Of a stretch of 64,000 nucleotides of DNA, positions 60,455-64,000 are shown piece by piece (position 1 is the stretch's first letter; every line of letters starts with the position of its first letter). Source of the DNA: CALNBC01 sp040768925. Its GTDB lineage: Bacteria > Bacillota > Clostridia > Christensenellales > CALWSW01. Both the position numbers and the translations under genes were made by a program. Below the pieces are notes generated by a model. That model ran no database searches, was not told the DNA's origin, and saw only the letters and a program-made list of their open reading frames with translations. The DNA is taken from the NCBI GenBank assembly GCA_040768925.1, contig JAXGLZ010000002.1, positions 1-64,000 on the forward strand. Reading direction: 5' to 3'.

Positions 60455-61912
60455 ATGTTCAAGTCGGTCTTTTCCCGGATGCTGTGGACGTATCTGGTCA
60501 TCGTGCTGGCCGCCATGCTGGTGCTGGGCGTGCTCGTGGGCGAGCTGTTCCGCAGCCAGTACGAGAGCGACCTCGTGTCCTCCATGGTCCGGGAAGCCGA
60601 GGAGATCAACACCATCGTTTCCGACAAGTACTATTCCGGTGAAAACCGCGCCCTGGCGATCACCGAGCTTCAGGTGATCGCGAGGAAGTACGGGGCGTAT
60701 GTCTGGATCCTCGATGATTCCTCCTCCAGCGTCCTGCGCGTCAACGATCCCAGCAAAGAGAGCGAATGGGCGGAAAACACCGATTTTGACCTTCAGAGCA
60801 TCCCGGAGGACGTGGTCAAAAAAGGCAGGGTGATCAGGACCACCGGCTTTTTCGGCGACGCCTTCGGCGTTCCCGTCATGACCATCGCCCGACCGCTGTA
60901 CTTGGACGGCAGGATCAGCGGCGCGATCTACCTGCACACCAAGATGGACGACATTCAGGACAGCGTCGCCACCATATACCAAAATGTTTTCACTTGCGCG
61001 ATCATCGGCATACTGCTCGCCGTCGTGCTCGTTCCCATCACCGCCAGGAGCTTCACAAAGCCCCTGGTGATCATGAACAAAGTGGCAAAAAGCTACGCAA
61101 AGGGCGATTTTTCCTCCCGGGTGCCGGTCAGGACCGACGACGAGATCGGCCAGCTCGCCGGCAGCTTCAATCAGATGGCCGGGGAGCTGAAAAGCCTGGA
61201 CGATCTGCGGCGCACCTTTGTGGCCAACGCTTCCCACGAAATGAAGGCCCCCCTGGCTTCGATGAGAGGATTTTTGGAAGCGATCCTCGACGGCTCGGTC
61301 CCCGAAGGGGAAAACCGGGAGTATCTGACCATCGTCCTGGACGAAACGAAGCGGCTGAGCAGCCTTGTCACCAACCTTTTGGACCTTTCCAAGATCGAAT
61401 CGGGCAATTTCCCGATGGCGCGGAAGGTGTTCGACATCAACGAGCACATCCGGCGCACGCTGATCACCTTCGAGACCAGTATCGACGGCAAGGGCCTCAA
61501 CGTCAAAGCGGATTTTCAGGGCGATTCCTGCCCCGTATTCGCGGACCCGGACCACATGAGCCAGGTCCTCAGGAATCTGATCGACAACGCGATCAAATTC
61601 ACCCCAAAGGGCGGAACGATCGCGGTCTCCACCCTTTCAAAGGACGGCAAGGCGAGGATCTCCGTCTCGGATACGGGCAAGGGGATCCCAAAGGAGGACC
61701 TTTCCCAGATCTGGGAGAGGTTCTACAAGGTCGAAAAAGCCCATACCCCCGGAAGCGAGGGAACGGGGCTCGGCCTGTCCATCGTGCGGAAGATCATCGA
61801 GCAGCACGGCGAGGCAATATCGGTGGAAAGCTCGCCCGGCAAGGGAACAACGTTTACGTTCACCCTGCCGCTGGCGTCAAGAAAACTGCTCAGGGCCAGA
61901 GAAACCGCCTGA
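60455..61912 (+). CDS. Sensor histidine kinase
   Basis: 485 aa. TM1 (about 8-28), external sensor (about 30-175), TM2 (about 176-196), HAMP (about 198-250, ITARSFTKPLVIMNKVAKSY), then the phospho-acceptor domain with His261 in NASHEMKAPLASMRGFLEAI. The canonical HExRTPL is HEMKAPL here, an accepted variant in clostridial kinases. The ATPase domain has NLIDNAIKFTPKGG, DTGKGIP and GTGLGLSIVRKIIEQHG. Pairs with the regulator just upstream. Confidence 0.94.
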   Translation: MFKSVFSRMLWTYLVIVLAAMLVLGVLVGELFRSQYESDLVSSMVREAEEINTIVSDKYYSGENRALAITELQVIARKYGAYVWILDDSSSSVLRVNDPSKESEWAENTDFDLQSIPEDVVKKGRVIRTTGFFGDAFGVPVMTIARPLYLDGRISGAIYLHTKMDDIQDSVATIYQNVFTCAIIGILLAVVLVPITARSFTKPLVIMNKVAKSYAKGDFSSRVPVRTDDEIGQLAGSFNQMAGELKSLDDLRRTFVANASHEMKAPLASMRGFLEAILDGSVPEGENREYLTIVLDETKRLSSLVTNLLDLSKIESGNFPMARKVFDINEHIRRTLITFETSIDGKGLNVKADFQGDSCPVFADPDHMSQVLRNLIDNAIKFTPKGGTIAVSTLSKDGKARISVSDTGKGIPKEDLSQIWERFYKVEKAHTPGSEGTGLGLSIVRKIIEQHGEAISVESSPGKGTTFTFTLPLASRKLLRARETA

Positions 61913-61952
61913 GCGGCATAACAAGGCTTCATTCAATTTTGGAGGTATCAAC

Positions 61953-63356
61953 GTGCAGGACAATCAGTATACCAGCTTTCCTTCCGACCGGCAGGATTTG
62001 TATGACGGCAGACCAAACAGGCGCTTTGGCCTGGGTTCCGTTTTTGCGGCGGGTTTTTTGTGCTTTGTGCTGGGCGCTTTGGCCTGCGTTGTGACGCTGA
62101 TGGCAACGGGCCTGATCGTCACCGGGGCGCAGCCGGCGTATGAAGGCGCCGCCACCCCGAAGCCGACTTTCGATCATTCCATCCCGGAAGAGCCGGATGC
62201 GCAGAGGCCCTCTCCTTCCGCCGCTCCGGGCCAAATTCCGGAAGAAACCCCGGGAACCGAACCTTCGGCCACCCCCGCCCCCCGGGAGGAACTCCCCGTT
62301 CCCGCGCTTGGCAGCGGCGTGCTCCCGGTGATAGACAAGGAGCGCCTCATCGCTTCCATTTTTGAGCAGACCTCGCCCTCGGTCTGCGGCGTATCCAGCA
62401 GAATACACATTTACAGCGAAGTGACCCAGCGCAACAACGAAGAGGAAACCGCCACAGGCACGGGCGTTGTGCTCACCGCGGACGGATATATCGTCACAAA
62501 CAACCACATCATCACCGGCGCGGAAACGGTTTACGTCACCTGCGAGGGCGTGGAGTACGAGGCGGAGGTCGTCGGAACGGACGCGACGGTGGACCTTGCC
62601 GTGCTCAAGGCGAAGAACGCCTCCAATCTGAAGCCCGCGGCCCTGGGCGATTCCGCGGCGCTGCGCATCGGCGACACGGCGGTCGCCATCGGCGATCCCC
62701 TGGGCACCCTGAAGCTGACCTGCACCAACGGCATCATCAGCGGGCTGGACAGGGAAATCAACACCGACGGCAAAGTCCAGAACTATATCCAGACCAACGC
62801 GGCCGTGAACCCCGGAAACAGCGGCGGCCCGCTGATCAACGACAAAGGCGAGGTCATCGGCATCGTCACCATGAAGACCATCGTCGCCGGCTATGACGAA
62901 TACGGCTACGCGATCTCCGCGGAGGGCCTCGGCTACGCGATCCCCATAAACGACGCGCTGCCCATCGTTTCCCAGCTCATTCAGTTCGGCTACGTTCCCC
63001 ACCCGGCCATCGGCATTCAGGGTTACGAGGTCACCCAGTTCCTTTCCGAAGAGCTGGAGGTGCCAAGGGGCGTCTACGTTTCCACCATCATTGCCAACGG
63101 GCCTGCGGAATCTGCCGGGATCATGGTGGACGACGTCATCGTCGGGGTCGAGGGAACGGCCATAACCACCTTTGCCGAGCTTTCCGGTGCGATCAAATCC
63201 CGCAGCGTGGGGGATGCGCTGAAGCTCACGATCTGGCGCGCGGGCGAGGAGGCGGAGGTCGTGCTCACCATCGGCGATATGAACAATATCGGCGAACCCG
63301 CAGAGCCTTCGGAATCCCAAAACCCGGGGGACGGTTTCTTCCAGCCCCAGGAGTAA
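61953..63356 (+). CDS. HtrA/DegP-type serine protease with PDZ
   Basis: 467 aa. Cytoplasmic N-terminus, one membrane anchor (about 30-55), a Pro-rich linker (about 65-115), a trypsin-like domain (about 125-330) with catalytic His185 (TNNHII), Asp214 (ATVDLAVL) and Ser290 (NPGNSGGP), then a PDZ domain (about 345-440, YVSTIIANGPAESAGIMVDD). It degrades misfolded exported proteins outside the membrane. GTG 61953 has GGAGGT upstream. It lies 40 bp after the kinase, so it may be co-transcribed with, and controlled by, the two-component pair. Confidence 0.93.
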   Translation: MQDNQYTSFPSDRQDLYDGRPNRRFGLGSVFAAGFLCFVLGALACVVTLMATGLIVTGAQPAYEGAATPKPTFDHSIPEEPDAQRPSPSAAPGQIPEETPGTEPSATPAPREELPVPALGSGVLPVIDKERLIASIFEQTSPSVCGVSSRIHIYSEVTQRNNEEETATGTGVVLTADGYIVTNNHIITGAETVYVTCEGVEYEAEVVGTDATVDLAVLKAKNASNLKPAALGDSAALRIGDTAVAIGDPLGTLKLTCTNGIISGLDREINTDGKVQNYIQTNAAVNPGNSGGPLINDKGEVIGIVTMKTIVAGYDEYGYAISAEGLGYAIPINDALPIVSQLIQFGYVPHPAIGIQGYEVTQFLSEELEVPRGVYVSTIIANGPAESAGIMVDDVIVGVEGTAITTFAELSGAIKSRSVGDALKLTIWRAGEEAEVVLTIGDMNNIGEPAEPSESQNPGDGFFQPQE

Positions 63357-63401
63357 GCTCCGGCGGGGTTGGCTGCGGCCATCCAAAAAACCAGCAAAAC
63401 G

Positions 63402-63433
63402 CATCAAATCCGGCAAAAATGCCGGATTTGATG
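63402..63433. terminator. Bidirectional hairpin between htrA-like gene and rfbC
   Basis: CATCAAATCCGGC (63402-63414) and GCCGGATTTGATG (63421-63433) are perfect 13-bp arms. On the minus strand CGTTTTGC follows, so it suits termination of rfbC; on the plus strand no T-run is present. Confidence 0.65.
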
Positions 63434-63471
63434 ACGTTATGGCCTTGTTGTCTTGGGCAGGATCAAAATCT

Positions 63472-64000
63472 TTACAGAAACAGGTCCCGCAAAGCGGGCA
63501 GGTCCGCGTCTTTTTCCGATAAAAACCGGGGATAAAAGGGCCATTCGATCCCCAGGGCGGGATCGTCCCACCGGATGCCCCTTTGGGAATTGGGGGAGTA
63601 ATAGGCCGTGCATTTATAGCAGAACACCGTGTCGTCCGTCAAGGCCAGGAATCCGTGGGCAAACCCTTCGGGGATATAGAGCATCCTCCGGTCCCTTCCG
63701 GAAAGGATCAGGGAAACGTGTTTGCCGAAAGTCGGCGAGCCGGGGCGGATGTCCACCGCAACGTCAAAGGCTTCGCCGTGGGCCGCCCAAACGAGCTTCC
63801 CCTGGGGCGGGTCCTGAAAATGCAACCCCCGGAGGACCCCTTTTTGCGAAAGGGAGCAGTTTTCCTGGGCAAAGGAGCGGGGAATGCCGTTTTTCGCGAA
63901 TTCGTCCATGCGGAAGATCTCGGAAAAACTGCCCCGCTCATCCCTGAAAAGCTGGGGCGTGATGATCACCACCCCTTTGATCGGGGCGTTTTCGAAGATC
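63472..64000 (-). CDS. rfbC: dTDP-4-dehydrorhamnose 3,5-epimerase, 5' end outside window
   Basis: Open to the window edge; 176 codons visible. RmlC/RfbC cupin fold: PQLFRDERGSFSEIFRMDEF, FAQENCSLSQKGVLRGLHFQ (with the catalytic His), GEAFDVAVDIRPGSPTFGKH and the Tyr/Asp region IPEGFAHGFLALTDDTVFCY. It epimerises dTDP-4-keto-6-deoxyglucose on the way to dTDP-rhamnose. About ten N-terminal residues are missing beyond 64000 (the visible frame starts IFENAPIKGVVII). rfbA, rfbB and rfbD would be expected upstream, outside the window. Confidence 0.93.
   Translation of the reverse strand, partial: IFENAPIKGVVIITPQLFRDERGSFSEIFRMDEFAKNGIPRSFAQENCSLSQKGVLRGLHFQDPPQGKLVWAAHGEAFDVAVDIRPGSPTFGKHVSLILSGRDRRMLYIPEGFAHGFLALTDDTVFCYKCTAYYSPNSQRGIRWDDPALGIEWPFYPRFLSEKDADLPALRDLFL

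Noticed and set aside
59627..61555. 642-codon minus-strand reading across the two-component genes
   Set aside because: Opposes two conserved genes and carries no domain pattern.

Overview
The window reads as DNA of a spore-forming, low-motility-evidence Clostridia-type Firmicute. Supporting signs are a GerAB germination permease, a Cse60-like small protein, a Gly/Cys-rich spore-type protein, a T-box in front of pheST, the ylxM-ffh-rpsP-khpA-rimM-trmD-rplS order, MutS2, ZapA, and strong sigma-A promoters with AGGAGG ribosome sites. I cannot name the species. Two unlike blocks are joined: positions 1 to about 9897 are very AT-rich, and the rest is mostly GC-rich with a few AT-richer islands.

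Left block (1-9897). It opens with repeats that look like the end of an insertion sequence. An intact MarR-MATE pair with a promoter/operator follows, then a membrane zinc peptidase and a small alarmone synthetase. These are mixed with wrecked genes: degV (frameshift), a membrane-anchored glycerophosphodiesterase (two frame breaks, one in-frame stop, internal loss), a second MATE and a medium-chain dehydrogenase (each with an internal deletion but a recognisable far end). A TetR gene has a 58-bp piece of the MATE gene at its 5' end. Four 17-bp repeats precede an ApeA-like (HEPN-type) gene that is cut off at the block boundary. The same boundary removes the 3' end of gerAB on the other strand, so it is either a recombination joint or an assembly joint.

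9.9-31 kb. gerAB, an alpha/beta hydrolase, a 5'-truncated LigD next to an IS256 scar, a pyrophosphate-driven proton pump, an IS3/IS150 scar, a divergent TetR / MMPL exporter / secreted heptad-repeat protein unit, a second IS256 scar, and a minus-strand surface-sugar locus: rfbF, rfbG-like dehydratase, three glycosyltransferases and a Cse60-like small protein, closely packed. EamA transporter, cupin and DUF3955 genes follow.

31-44.6 kb. An autoregulated tetR-MATE operon with two operators, a UDG-like protein missing one Fe-S cysteine, a chemoreceptor, a diguanylate cyclase, DUF5655 and DUF1801 genes followed by a dense row of perfect hairpins, two unannotated small hydrophilic proteins, mutY, and a PG-binding/LysM/M14 cell-wall peptidase. 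Next comes a low-GC island holding a miniature XRE switch with two operators (flanked by a 60-bp direct repeat) and an unknown gene. It ends at tRNA-Pro(CGG).

44.6-64 kb. Conserved housekeeping genes: the ylxM-to-rplS translation/secretion operon (minus), a membrane protein, the Gly/Cys-rich protein, T-box-pheS-pheT, zapA, a U32 peptidase-family RNA hydroxylase, mutS2, DUF523, a response regulator/histidine kinase pair followed by an HtrA protease (envelope-stress layout), and the start of a rhamnose-type sugar gene (rfbC) running off the window.
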